Shown here one piece after another: positions 1 to 7,630 of a stretch of 17,560 nt of DNA. The notes under the pieces were generated by a model. That model did no database searches. It worked only from the letters and a program-made list of their open reading frames with translations, and was not told where the DNA came from. The position numbers and the translations under genes were made by a program. The number at the start of each line of letters is the position of its first letter. Position 1 is the stretch's first letter. Source of the stretch: CAKZSU01 sp044223895 (GTDB taxonomy: Bacteria > Patescibacteriota > Microgenomatia > UBA10105 > UBA927); NCBI GenBank assembly GCA_044223895.1, contig JBGALL010000036.1, positions 1-17,560 on the forward strand, written 5' to 3'.

Positions 1-910
1 TCCTGACGCATATAGTCCCTTTCCGTCGTTAGTTTCAAAACCGATTTTACAAGTTGGATTACGAGGCTTAGGATCGTACAAGGTGGAGCAAATTAAATTA
101 AAGTCTGACAAATTAGACATGTTACGAATAGTGCCGGTAAAAAACCCTGCGTTTTTGGCAAAAGAATATCATTTTTACCGTACAGAAGCCTTAGCAGTGT
201 TAGCATACAAACGAGGCGATATCGATAGAATAGAAGAAGTCTCTTCCAGAGATCTACTACCAAACTGGAAACAAACTACTATCCGAGCAACAGTGAGGTA
301 TGACCGTATCGTTGGCCTCTATTTCAATATGCGAGATTCGGTAATGCAAGAAAAAAATCTTCGACAAGCCTTGGCATATGCTACCCCAGAATTTCAGGAA
401 GAAACAGCCTTCTCCCCAATATCGAAAACTTCCTGGGCATATAATGATAAAGTCAAACAATATCTTTACGATGAAACTCAGGCTAAAAAATTCATGGAAT
501 CGGTAAAGCTACCTGACGGTTTCCCGGGGGTAATCATTACGACCTTTCCTCAATATGTCGATCAAGCAAATAAAATAGCTGAATCGTGGACGAAACTAGG
601 TGTTCCTACCAAGATAAAAATCGCCAATTCTATCGACAATAGTTTCCAGGTCCTTTTAAGTGCACAAGATTTGCCCCCTGATCCAGATCAGTATCCTTTT
701 TGGCATTCCAAAGCAGAAACGAATATCACTGGTTACGTGAATCTAAAAATAGATAAGTTTTTAGAAGATGGCAGACATGAAATTGATCAAGAAAAACGTA
801 AAAAGATTTATGCTGACTTTCAGCGCGTGTTAGTAGACGATCTACCGGCTATCTTCCTGTATCACCCCAAAAGCTACACCATTATCCGGACAACGTCATT
901 ACCTCAATAA
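1..910 (+). CDS. Peptide-type ABC transporter substrate-binding protein (family 5), 3' part
   Basis: The C-terminal ~302 residues of an extracellular solute-binding protein of the SBP_bac_5 (oligopeptide/nickel) family, which captures peptides outside the membrane for an ABC importer. The frame is open from base 2 with no stop, and the residues encoded before the GTG at 83 (ending GLRGLGSYKVEQ) match the family's 'GTGPYKV' segment. The gene therefore starts left of the window and the GTG is internal. Family-like stretches are LRQALAYA (the usual 'vRqAl.yAi'), YLYDETQAKKFM (the 'yDp.kAk.lL' segment), DPDQYPFWHS, and the C-terminal region reading NLKIDKFLEDGR followed by the QRVLVDDLPAIFLYHP end. 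Full family members run about 500-600 residues, so roughly half is visible. The signal peptide or lipobox lies outside. The gene is followed by 65 bp and the response regulator, which has its own promoter, so the two need not share a transcript. The ligand cannot be told. Confidence 0.88.
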   Translation, partial: PDAYSPFPSLVSKPILQVGLRGLGSYKVEQIKLKSDKLDMLRIVPVKNPAFLAKEYHFYRTEALAVLAYKRGDIDRIEEVSSRDLLPNWKQTTIRATVRYDRIVGLYFNMRDSVMQEKNLRQALAYATPEFQEETAFSPISKTSWAYNDKVKQYLYDETQAKKFMESVKLPDGFPGVIITTFPQYVDQANKIAESWTKLGVPTKIKIANSIDNSFQVLLSAQDLPPDPDQYPFWHSKAETNITGYVNLKIDKFLEDGRHEIDQEKRKKIYADFQRVLVDDLPAIFLYHPKSYTIIRTTSLPQ

Positions 911-937
911 CACCGATTTGGGATATTGCCAACTAAT

Positions 938-969
938 ATTCAGCTAATTCTCAACTTGGAGAGTATACT
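938..969 (+). promoter_or_regulatory. Promoter with tandem TCAG operator upstream of the response regulator
   Basis: Two direct repeats, TCAG (940-943) and TCAA (951-954), start 11 bp apart, one helical turn, as is usual for OmpR/PhoB-type sites. They lie where a -35 box would be, and no TTGACA-like -35 is present. A -10 box TATACT is at 964-969 and ends 6 nt before the ATG at 976, predicting a leaderless transcript. Very similar elements precede the genes at 2701 and 6081. The operator role is inferred. Confidence 0.6.
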
Positions 970-975
970 TAGATT

Positions 976-1653
976 ATGAAACTCTTGGTTGTCGAAGACG
1001 AACACAAAATTGCCAATTCAATTCAAAAAGGACTTGTACATGAGGGATACGTCGTTGATGTTGCCTATGACGGGCAAGAAGGATACGACCTTGCATCTGA
1101 AGGTGGCTACGATGTAATCATACTTGATTTGATGCTTCCTCTGATGGACGGAGTAACCGTTTGTAGCAATTTACGAAAAGAAAAAATTCATACTCCTATT
1201 TTAATGCTGACTGCAAAGGGTGAAATTGAAGACAAAGTAAAAGGATTAAATGCTGGCGCCGATGACTATCTGGTAAAACCATTTGCCTTTGCTGAACTTT
1301 TAGCTCGTGTTAAAGCTCTCACTCGACGGCCAAAGGAAGCCTTCGTTCAATTAATGAAAGTAGATACACTCAGTTTGGATCCTATTAGTTATGCTGTGAA
1401 ACGAGGAAATACCACCGTCAATCTTTCACGAAAAGAATTTAGTTTACTTGAATATCTTATGAGACACCCAGGACAAACAGTTACCAAAGATCAGATTATC
1501 GAAAATGTTTGGAATTATGATGCTGATATCTTACCTAATACAGTAGAGGTATATATTGGCTATTTGCGCAACAAAGTTGATAAGATGGTACCGGGACAAA
1601 CACCCTTGATTCATACAATTCGAGGATTTGGATACCGATTAGGTGGTGAATAA
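976..1653 (+). CDS. OmpR/PhoB-family response regulator
   Basis: A 225-residue two-component response regulator that acts as a DNA-binding transcription factor in the cytoplasm. The N-terminal receiver (about 1-118) has the acidic pair E7/D8, phospho-acceptor D51 in LDLMLP, T79 in LMLTAKG and K101 in VKPF. The C-terminal OmpR-type winged helix (about 128-223) ends with the typical HTIRGFGYRL wing. The ATG start is fixed by the receiver N-terminus, and the -10 box 6 nt upstream suggests leaderless translation with no Shine-Dalgarno site. It overlaps the kinase gene by one base, so the pair is co-transcribed. The tandem TCAG element in its own promoter recurs before the adaptor and DUF5666 genes, so it probably controls itself and the neighbouring exporter. 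Function as an OmpR-family regulator is secure; the signal is unknown. Confidence 0.95.
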   Translation: MKLLVVEDEHKIANSIQKGLVHEGYVVDVAYDGQEGYDLASEGGYDVIILDLMLPLMDGVTVCSNLRKEKIHTPILMLTAKGEIEDKVKGLNAGADDYLVKPFAFAELLARVKALTRRPKEAFVQLMKVDTLSLDPISYAVKRGNTTVNLSRKEFSLLEYLMRHPGQTVTKDQIIENVWNYDADILPNTVEVYIGYLRNKVDKMVPGQTPLIHTIRGFGYRLGGE

Positions 1654-2657
1654 TGTTTACTCGAGCTCGTATCAAATTAACCCTCTGGTACTTATTAATT
1701 ATTATTGCTATCAGTACCTCTTTTAGTTTTTTTCTATATAGGCAAGTAACCAGTGAAGTACGTCGAAGTTTACGATTACATACTCTGAGATTAATTCCTG
1801 GATCACCTTTTGGTATTCCTTCTGATGACATTCCCAACAGTATAGAAAATCAGATTTATGAAGAATTACGAAGTAGAATTATTTTAGAACTCCTTTTAAT
1901 CAATCTGGGGATTGCCGGAATCTCTACCATGGCTGGATATTTTCTGGCAGGGAAAACCCTACAACCTATTGAACGGATGATGGAAGACCAGAAGCGCTTT
2001 GTATCGGATGCATCTCATGAACTTCGAACCCCATTAACGGCTATGAAGACAGAAATAGAGGTGGCTCTCAGAGAAAAGAACATCTCATCTAGTGAAAGTA
2101 AGGAGCTCCTGGTAAGTAATCTTGAAGAGGTAGAACGGATGAGGAAGCTTACTGACTATTTATTAAATTTACACAAATATCAAGATCAAACTCTCAAACT
2201 TCCTATGGATTCAATTGATTTAAAAGAGATCATAGTGAAGGCAATCCAACTTACAGAACCAATGACCCAAGAAAAAGAAATACAAATTATTGAAAAAGTT
2301 AAAACCCTTCCATTAAAAGCAAATTCTATGAGTTTAACAGAACTGGTTACCATCCTCTTAGATAACGCAATAAAATATAGTAAGAAAAAAGGAGAAATTA
2401 TTATCCGCTCATCAGTGCGTAAAAATACCGCTATTATAGAAATTGAGGATTTTGGTTCTGGTATCAAATCGACTGAAATCCCCTATATCTTTAACCGGTT
2501 TTATCGAGCTGATTCTTCTCGAAGTAAAACTCAGGTGGATGGCTACGGATTAGGGTTATCTATAGCCAAACAAATTGTAGATTTACATCATGGAACAATT
2601 GAGGTAAAAAGTGAACTAGGCAAGGGGTCTACCTTTAAGATAGCTCTTCCTTTTTAA
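1653..2657 (+). CDS. Sensor histidine kinase (two-helix membrane anchor)
   Basis: A 334-residue membrane histidine kinase, the cognate partner of the regulator just upstream (ATG overlaps its stop by one base). Two membrane helices (about 9-29 and 78-99) enclose a short extracytoplasmic segment of about 48 residues with no recognisable sensor domain. A short linker, with no clear full HAMP domain, leads to the HisKA dimerisation helix with phospho-acceptor H122 in the motif SHELRTPLTA. The HATPase domain shows the N box (N238 in LLDNAIKYS), the G1 box (EDFGSGI, D266), the F box (NRFYR, 281-285) and the G2 box (GYGLGL, 297-302). All catalytic motifs look intact. The very small external loop resembles kinases that sense the membrane itself or an adjacent transporter, such as those next to peptide-efflux ABC systems. 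That is inference from architecture and from the MacAB-like genes downstream. Confidence 0.95.
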   Translation: MFTRARIKLTLWYLLIIIAISTSFSFFLYRQVTSEVRRSLRLHTLRLIPGSPFGIPSDDIPNSIENQIYEELRSRIILELLLINLGIAGISTMAGYFLAGKTLQPIERMMEDQKRFVSDASHELRTPLTAMKTEIEVALREKNISSSESKELLVSNLEEVERMRKLTDYLLNLHKYQDQTLKLPMDSIDLKEIIVKAIQLTEPMTQEKEIQIIEKVKTLPLKANSMSLTELVTILLDNAIKYSKKKGEIIIRSSVRKNTAIIEIEDFGSGIKSTEIPYIFNRFYRADSSRSKTQVDGYGLGLSIAKQIVDLHHGTIEVKSELGKGSTFKIALPF

Positions 2658-2660
2658 GAA

Positions 2661-2694
2661 ATTCAGGATACTCTCAGATATAGTGCGATATACT
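2661..2694 (+). promoter_or_regulatory. Promoter with tandem TCAG operator upstream of the efflux adaptor
   Basis: TCAG at 2663-2666 and again at 2674-2677, starts 11 bp apart, followed by -10 box TATACT at 2689-2694. The ATG at 2701 lies 6 nt after the -10 box, so the mRNA should be leaderless. No -35 consensus is seen, consistent with activator dependence. The element resembles those before 976 and 6081; over the first 16 bases it matches the 976 copy at 12. Confidence 0.6.
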
Positions 2695-2700
2695 TAGGCT

Positions 2701-4020
2701 ATGAATATACGAGAAAAATTTTCAAAACTTTCACTCATTAAAAAGTTGTTGGTTGTAGGGGTACTAGTTCTAGCAACGTGGTTTATATATAGTCGCTTCA
2801 AATCAACTACTACTCAACAAACCCAATATCAAACAACGCAAGTAGAACGTGGTACCTTGATAGTGAGCGTCACTGGTTCAGGATCAGTTGCTAATACCAA
2901 TAGTACCCCCGTAACCACACAAGCATCTGGAGTTGTAAAAACTCTCTATGTTAAAGATGGTGATACAGTGACAGCAGGTCAGGCGATAGGTGAAATCGAA
3001 CTCGATCAACCCGGGAAACAAAATCAATCACAAGCCTTAGCTACATATCAGAGTGCGCAAAATAATGTAAATAATGCCCAGGCGACTTATTATAGTCTGC
3101 AATCTACTTTGTACTCTAACTGGGATAAATTTATGAATCTAGCCCAAAACTCAACCTATGAAAATGGTGATGGTTCACCCAATGTTCAAAATAGAGAAAA
3201 CGCCGCCTTTATTACTACGAACGATGATTGGCTGGCTGCAGAAGCAAAATATAAAAACCAAGCTTTGGTAGTCTCTCAAGCACAAAATTCATTAAACGCA
3301 GCGGCATTGACCTATAGAGAATCGTCGCCAACTGTCTACGCACCTATCTCCGGGAAAATATCTGGACTTTCATTACAAGTTGGTTCAGTGATTATTTCAA
3401 CTTCGGGTACAACAACTTCCTCAACCACGACCACGCAAAGTACAAAGGTGGGGAACATTGTTACTGAAGCCTATCCAATAGTTTCAGTGAATCTTACCCA
3501 AATCGACGTTCCCACTGTCCACATTGGTGACAAAGTCACCCTAACCTTTGATGCACTCAGCGATAAAACCTTTACCGGGAAATTAGTGAGTATTGATACC
3601 TCTGGTTCAGTAAGTTCTGGAGTCACTACCTACCCAGCATTAATAATGCTCGATACCAAGTCTTCGGAAATTTATCCTAATATGTCTGCGACTGCAAATA
3701 TCATTACCCAAACGAAAACCGATGCCTTGGTAGTTCCCAATGCAGCTGTTCAAACTCAAGATGGTCAAGCAACTGTTCGGGTAATGAAAAATGGAGTCGA
3801 ACAATCAGTAAATGTGACCACGGGAATATCGTCTGATACTCAAACTGAAATAACCAGTGGCCTATCAGAGGGTGACACAGTGATAACTGGTACTACCTCA
3901 ACACAAGCCACTTCAAGTCAAACAACTTCAGTATTTGGAGGTGGATTACGACTTGGGGGATTCGGTGGGGGAAATACTGTCAGGGTAAATAACGGGGGAA
4001 CGACGAATAGAGCAAGATAA
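2701..4020 (+). CDS. HlyD/MacA-like efflux periplasmic (extracytoplasmic) adaptor
   Basis: A 439-residue membrane-fusion/adaptor protein (RND/MacA/YknX type) that partners an ABC exporter of MacB type. It has an N-terminal membrane anchor (about 13-31), a first half-lipoyl segment (about 51-93, TQASGVVKTLYVKDGDTV), a helical hairpin rich in Gln, Asn and Ala (about 105-206), and a second lipoyl half (about 212-232, YAPISGKISGLSLQVGSVI). A Ser/Thr-only loop (233-248), a beta-barrel (about 255-340) and a membrane-proximal domain (about 341-398) follow. It ends in a Thr/Ser-rich and then Gly-rich tail (400-439, with FGGG and GGFGGG) that is not part of the usual fold. It has its own promoter in the 43-bp gap after the kinase gene and no Shine-Dalgarno site. 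Six bases separate it from the ATPase gene. Substrate unknown; antimicrobial peptides or lipids are plausible. Confidence 0.92.
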   Translation: MNIREKFSKLSLIKKLLVVGVLVLATWFIYSRFKSTTTQQTQYQTTQVERGTLIVSVTGSGSVANTNSTPVTTQASGVVKTLYVKDGDTVTAGQAIGEIELDQPGKQNQSQALATYQSAQNNVNNAQATYYSLQSTLYSNWDKFMNLAQNSTYENGDGSPNVQNRENAAFITTNDDWLAAEAKYKNQALVVSQAQNSLNAAALTYRESSPTVYAPISGKISGLSLQVGSVIISTSGTTTSSTTTTQSTKVGNIVTEAYPIVSVNLTQIDVPTVHIGDKVTLTFDALSDKTFTGKLVSIDTSGSVSSGVTTYPALIMLDTKSSEIYPNMSATANIITQTKTDALVVPNAAVQTQDGQATVRVMKNGVEQSVNVTTGISSDTQTEITSGLSEGDTVITGTTSTQATSSQTTSVFGGGLRLGGFGGGNTVRVNNGGTTNRAR

Positions 4021-4026
4021 TTTTTT

Positions 4027-4740
4027 ATGATTGCAGTCTCCCATATCTCAAAAATTTACAAAACGGAAGTTCTAGAAACAGTCGCTTTGGCTGATATATC
4101 ATTCACTATCAAAAAAGGTGAATTTGTTGCTATCATGGGCCCATCAGGCTCAGGAAAATCGACCCTCATGCATATTTTGGGAGCACTCGATCTCCCTACG
4201 AGTGGTGAATATATTCTTGATGGTGAAAATGTAGAGAAATTATCTGATGATCAACTTGCTGATATTCGTAACCGAAAAATAGGGTTTATTTTTCAAGCTT
4301 TTAATTTACTTCCTAGAACTACAGCCCTCAAAAATGTCATGTTACCCATGGTCTATGCAGGTATACCCAAAGAGCAACGGGAAGAGACCGCCAAAAAATT
4401 CCTAACTATGGTTGGATTAGAAAACCGGATGTATCATACTTCCAATCAATTATCCGGAGGTCAACAACAACGAGTCGCTATAGCCAGAGGATTGGCGATG
4501 AACCCGGCTATTTTGTTAGCAGATGAACCGACAGGTAATATCGCCAGTAATCAGGCAGAAGAAATTATGAGTATATTTCAAAAATTAAACGAAGATGGAC
4601 ATACAATTATTATGATCACTCATGAACCTGATATTGCCGAACATGCCAAACGAATTATCCATGTCCGTGACGGGAAAGTCACTCTAGATCAGAAAAATCT
4701 CAAACAACGTAAAGCAAAATTTACCCCAACAATTGATTAA
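4027..4740 (+). CDS. MacB/LolD-type ABC transporter ATP-binding protein
   Basis: A 237-residue nucleotide-binding subunit of the MacB/LolD/FtsE class, which powers export or lipoprotein handling with a separate FtsX-like permease. Walker A is GPSGSGKST (38-46), the Q-loop is Q90, the signature LSGGQ is at 142-146, Walker B with catalytic glutamate is ILLADE (162-167), and the switch histidine is H199 in ITHE. The D-loop reads GNIAS, where family members normally have GNLDS/T, so the conserved Asp is replaced by Ala. The ATG follows the adaptor stop by 6 nt and a run of T, with no Shine-Dalgarno site, so translation is probably coupled. The permease gene starts 4 nt downstream. Adaptor, ATPase and permease form one MacAB-like exporter. 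Confidence 0.95.
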   Translation: MIAVSHISKIYKTEVLETVALADISFTIKKGEFVAIMGPSGSGKSTLMHILGALDLPTSGEYILDGENVEKLSDDQLADIRNRKIGFIFQAFNLLPRTTALKNVMLPMVYAGIPKEQREETAKKFLTMVGLENRMYHTSNQLSGGQQQRVAIARGLAMNPAILLADEPTGNIASNQAEEIMSIFQKLNEDGHTIIMITHEPDIAEHAKRIIHVRDGKVTLDQKNLKQRKAKFTPTID

Positions 4741-4744
4741 CCCT

Positions 4745-5968
4745 ATGGAATTAAAAGAATTATTTTTTGAATGTTTGGCAACCTTGACTGTTAATAAACT
4801 TCGTACTGGTTTGGCGATCTTGGGTATCGTTATCGGTATAGGATCCGTTATTGCTTTAATTTCCTTAGGACAAAGTAGTCAAAAGTCTGTAGAGAATCAA
4901 ATTAACTCTCTCGGTGCAAATTTACTAACAGTTATTCCTGGTGGACAAAATAACGGGGGAATTAGAGGCGCTGCGGGAGGTGGTACATCCTTAACACTTG
5001 AAGATGCTAAAGCTATCCAAACCTCCTCAACAATTACCACCGTCCAGAATGTCTCTCCAGAACTATCACGTCGAACTCAAGTAACCTATGGCCGTAACAA
5101 TACCAACACGCAAATCATGGGGGTATACGCTCCCTATGCAAGTGTTCACAAAATAACCATGTCCAGCGGTGTCTTTATCCAAGACCAAGACAATAATGCG
5201 TTAGCAAAAGTTGCGGTACTCGGACCACAAGTGGTTTCAGATCTATTTGGAGAAGGAGTAGATCCACTTGGTCAAACAATCAGAATCGATGGACAACTCT
5301 TAAAAGTAATTGGGGTAACTGTTTCAAAAGGTGGCACTGGATTTCAGAATCAGGATGATATTATCTATGTTCCTTTATCAACTGCCCAGAAACAATTATT
5401 TGGAGTTTCCTATATAAGCACTATAGCTGTAGAAGCAAAAACAAAGGAAGTCATGGTCCAAGCGCAAGACCAGATTGGGTATTTATTACTACAACGCCAC
5501 AAATTAACTGATCCCACGGAAGCTGATTTTTCTATATTTTCGCAAAACGATATTCTTAGCACCGCTTCACAGGTAACTGGAACATTCACAACCCTATTAG
5601 GAGGTATTGCAGCCATTTCCTTATTAGTAGGAGGCATCGGTATCATGAATATTATGTTAGTAACAGTTACAGAGAGAACGAGAGAAATAGGTTTACGAAA
5701 AGCCCTTGGTGCAAAGAAAAAAATTATTATTACTCAGTTCTTAATGGAAGCTATACTGTTAACTCTTATCGGTGGGTTTGTAGGAATGTGTTTGGGAATC
5801 CTGATCTCCTATGTACTTTCTAGACTTATGAGTATTCCGTTCGCAGTGTCGGTGTCGTCAATAACCTTGGCTATAGGAGTGTCTGGTGCAATTGGTATAC
5901 TTTTTGGTTGGTATCCTGCCAAAAAGGCTTCTGATTTACAACCTATCGAAGCCTTGAGATACGAATAA
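4745..5968 (+). CDS. MacB/FtsX-type ABC transporter permease
   Basis: A 407-residue membrane subunit of the exporter. It shows one N-terminal membrane helix (about 20-40, RTGLAILGIVIGIGSVIALI), a large extracytoplasmic MacB_PCD domain (about 45-275) with a Gly-rich stretch near 65-80, and the C-terminal FtsX domain with three helices (about 282-306, 328-356, 370-390). The intracellular loop TVTERTREIGLRKALGA is the hallmark of this family. I chose the ATG at 4745, four bases after the ATPase stop, because the product then begins MELKELFFECLATL as family members do. A TTG at 4733 in the same frame would overlap the ATPase gene by 8 bp and add four residues. The C-terminus (LQPIEALRYE) is typical. 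It shares an operon with the adaptor and ATPase. Confidence 0.94.
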   Translation: MELKELFFECLATLTVNKLRTGLAILGIVIGIGSVIALISLGQSSQKSVENQINSLGANLLTVIPGGQNNGGIRGAAGGGTSLTLEDAKAIQTSSTITTVQNVSPELSRRTQVTYGRNNTNTQIMGVYAPYASVHKITMSSGVFIQDQDNNALAKVAVLGPQVVSDLFGEGVDPLGQTIRIDGQLLKVIGVTVSKGGTGFQNQDDIIYVPLSTAQKQLFGVSYISTIAVEAKTKEVMVQAQDQIGYLLLQRHKLTDPTEADFSIFSQNDILSTASQVTGTFTTLLGGIAAISLLVGGIGIMNIMLVTVTERTREIGLRKALGAKKKIIITQFLMEAILLTLIGGFVGMCLGILISYVLSRLMSIPFAVSVSSITLAIGVSGAIGILFGWYPAKKASDLQPIEALRYE

Positions 5969-5987
5969 ACTTAATTTTAAATTTCTG

Positions 5988-6020
5988 TATCAGGATGTTC
6001 TCAGGAATAGTATTTATATT
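5988..6020 (+). promoter_or_regulatory. Promoter with tandem TCAG operator upstream of the DUF5666 gene
   Basis: TCAG at 5990-5993 and 6001-6004 (11-bp repeat) is followed by a -10-like TATATT at 6015-6020. The stretch TCAGGAT..TCTCAG matches the adaptor promoter especially well. Unlike the other two copies this promoter would yield a leader of about 54 nt before the ATG at 6081. It lies in the 112-bp gap after the permease gene and implies separate control of the downstream gene by the same regulator. Confidence 0.55.
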
Positions 6021-6038
6021 AAACATATAGTTTTTTGA

Positions 6039-6064
6039 TCCGACTTCGCTAAAGCTCCGTCGGA
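6039..6064 (+). repeat. Inverted repeat (hairpin) in the 5' leader of the DUF5666 gene
   Basis: TCCGAC (6039-6044) pairs perfectly with GTCGGA (6059-6064) around a 14-nt loop that itself contains a small GCT/AGC pairing. The hairpin lies between the predicted transcription start (about 6027) and the Shine-Dalgarno site at 6068-6073. There is no T tract after it on either strand, so it is not a standard terminator. It may affect mRNA stability or translation. Confidence 0.4.
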
Positions 6065-6080
6065 CAAGGGAGGATTATAT

Positions 6081-6569
6081 ATGAAACAACAACAAATTCT
6101 TGTCCCGGTTATTATCACTGCCGTCGTTGCCGGTGGTGTGGGTTTCTTTGGAGGAACAAAGTACCAACAAATGCAACGCGGAGCTAACTTTCAACAATTC
6201 GCCAATGGGGCGGGCGGACGAAATTTTGGAGGTCGAGGTGGCTCTGGTGCATTTGGTCAGGGCAATCGTAATGGAGGATTTAGACCCGTTTCTGGAGAAA
6301 TTCTAAAAGCCGATGATACTTCAATTACCGTTAAACTTATGGATGGTAGCAGTAAAATTGTTTTGCTTTCCGATAAAACCGCAATTAATAAAGCATCCGA
6401 AGGCGCTAAAGCAGATCTGACAGTAGGACAAAAAGTTGCTGTCTTTGGTACAGATAATTCAGACGGAAGTGTTACTGCACAAAATATTCAATTAAATCCA
6501 ATGATGCAACAATTTGGTGGTCCACGAACCCAACCATCTGGCAGTCCACAACCTTCCCCAGCTCAATAA
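6081..6569 (+). CDS. Membrane-anchored Gly-rich DUF5666 protein
   Basis: A 162-residue extracytoplasmic protein of unknown function. It has an N-terminal anchor or uncleaved signal (about 6-25), a Gly/Arg/Asn/Phe-rich low-complexity linker (about 41-67, repeats of GGR, FGG and GNRNGG) and a small beta-rich DUF5666-like domain (about 68-138, with SGEILKADDTSITVKLMDGS and a VGQKVAVFG strand). A Pro/Ser/Gln-rich tail follows. The ATG has a strong Shine-Dalgarno site GGGAGG (6068-6073) 7 nt upstream. The gene follows the MacAB-like exporter and carries the same tandem operator, so it is probably an accessory or stress-response part of that system. The Gly-rich linker resembles the tail of the adaptor. 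The DUF assignment is by recall of the domain pattern, not a search. Confidence 0.8.
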   Translation: MKQQQILVPVIITAVVAGGVGFFGGTKYQQMQRGANFQQFANGAGGRNFGGRGGSGAFGQGNRNGGFRPVSGEILKADDTSITVKLMDGSSKIVLLSDKTAINKASEGAKADLTVGQKVAVFGTDNSDGSVTAQNIQLNPMMQQFGGPRTQPSGSPQPSPAQ

Positions 6570-6590
6570 AATTATAGTTACTAAAAAAAT

Positions 6591-6618
6591 ACAACAGCGT
6601 TTTCTAGCGTTGTTGTTT
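6591..6618 (+). terminator. Probable Rho-independent terminator after the DUF5666 gene
   Basis: A 9-bp stem, 6591-6599 with 6608-6616 (one G-U pair), and an 8-nt loop. It is preceded by a run of seven A (6583-6589) and followed by a short T run (6616-6618). It lies 22 nt after the stop and separates the efflux block from the threonine genes. The T tract is short, so the strength is uncertain. Confidence 0.6.
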
Positions 6619-6682
6619 CATTCGCGCGTGATTATTCTACAGAGCTCGACTCATCATATACCTTACAAACAGGAGGAAATAT

Positions 6683-7630
6683 ATGAAAAAAATATTAGTT
6701 ACTGGCGCCTTTGGACAAATCGGATCTGAATTGGTACCAGAGTTACAAAAGCAATTTGGCAAAGAAAATGTCGTAGCTCTTGGACATTCAAACATTCCTA
6801 GTGAATTCGACGGCATAGTAGAAAAAGCCGAAATTACCAACACAAATGATGTAAAAAATCTTTTTGCTAAATATTCCTTTGATACGGTCTACCATCTCGT
6901 TTCATTGCTGTCGGCAAAAGGTGAACAAAATCCTGATCTCACTTGGGATGTAAATATGAATGGGCTAAAAACAATTCTTGATATTGCCAAAGAAAAAAAT
7001 CTCAAAGTATTTTGGCCAAGTTCCATTGCAGCTTTCGGACCAACAACGCCTCGGGTATTAACTCCGCAACGAACAACTCTCGAACCATCAACTATGTATG
7101 GTGTCACCAAAGTTTCAGGAGAACTACTCTGTCAGTATTATTTCCTCAAGTTTGGTGTTGATGTTCGTTCCCTTCGTTATCCAGGAATCATCAGCTGGAA
7201 AACACCTCCCGGAGGTGGAACGACAGATTTCGCCGTTGCAATTTTTTACGAGGGAATTCAAAAACATACCTATGAATGTTTTGTGTCTAAAGAAACTACC
7301 CTCCCAATGATGTACATGGATGATGCCGTTAAGGCAACTATTATGTTGATGAAAGCTGATTCAAAAAAACTTTCTATTCGTACAAGTTACAATCTTGCGG
7401 CTATTAGTTTTTCTGCTGAAGAGTTAGCCAAGGAAATTAATAAGCATGTAAAAGTAGAGGTATCGTACAAGCCAGATCATCGTCAAAAAATTGCTGACTC
7501 ATGGCCACAATCAATTGATGATTCGGAGGCGAGAAAAGATTGGAACTGGCACCATGAATATGATTTGTCAGCCATGACCAAAGAAATGATTACTCAATTA
7601 ACTAACAAATTTTCGAAAGGAACAGTATGA
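6683..7630 (+). CDS. tdh: L-threonine 3-dehydrogenase, short-chain (NAD-epimerase-like) type
   Basis: A 315-residue extended short-chain dehydrogenase that oxidises L-threonine to 2-amino-3-ketobutyrate with NAD+. The Rossmann motif is TGAFGQIG (G8, G11, G14), the catalytic Ser region is WPSSIAAFGP (S113/S114), and Y139/K143 form the YxxxK pair in MYGVTKVSGELL. Several stretches are specific to the epimerase-like threonine dehydrogenases rather than sugar epimerases: LSAKGEQNP, VNMNGL, RYPGIIS, PGGGTTDFAVAIFY and LPMMYMDDA. This is the non-zinc type, unrelated in fold to the E. coli enzyme. The ATG has an AGGAGG site (6671-6676) 6 nt upstream. It overlaps the next gene by ATGA, and that gene encodes the enzyme that uses its unstable product, which strongly supports the call. 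Confidence 0.92.
   Translation: MKKILVTGAFGQIGSELVPELQKQFGKENVVALGHSNIPSEFDGIVEKAEITNTNDVKNLFAKYSFDTVYHLVSLLSAKGEQNPDLTWDVNMNGLKTILDIAKEKNLKVFWPSSIAAFGPTTPRVLTPQRTTLEPSTMYGVTKVSGELLCQYYFLKFGVDVRSLRYPGIISWKTPPGGGTTDFAVAIFYEGIQKHTYECFVSKETTLPMMYMDDAVKATIMLMKADSKKLSIRTSYNLAAISFSAEELAKEINKHVKVEVSYKPDHRQKIADSWPQSIDDSEARKDWNWHHEYDLSAMTKEMITQLTNKFSKGTV

Noticed and set aside
83..910. GTG at 83 as the start of the substrate-binding protein gene
   Set aside because: The same frame is open to the left edge and encodes family-like residues before it, so the GTG is internal to a gene cut by the window.
2677..2692. GATATA direct repeat (10 bp apart) at the adaptor promoter as a second operator
   Set aside because: It overlaps the -10 box and is not found at the other two promoters of the set, so it is likely chance in AT-rich DNA.
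6039..6064. Hairpin taken as a transcription terminator of the permease gene
   Set aside because: No T tract follows on either strand, and it lies downstream of a predicted promoter and directly before a strong Shine-Dalgarno site.
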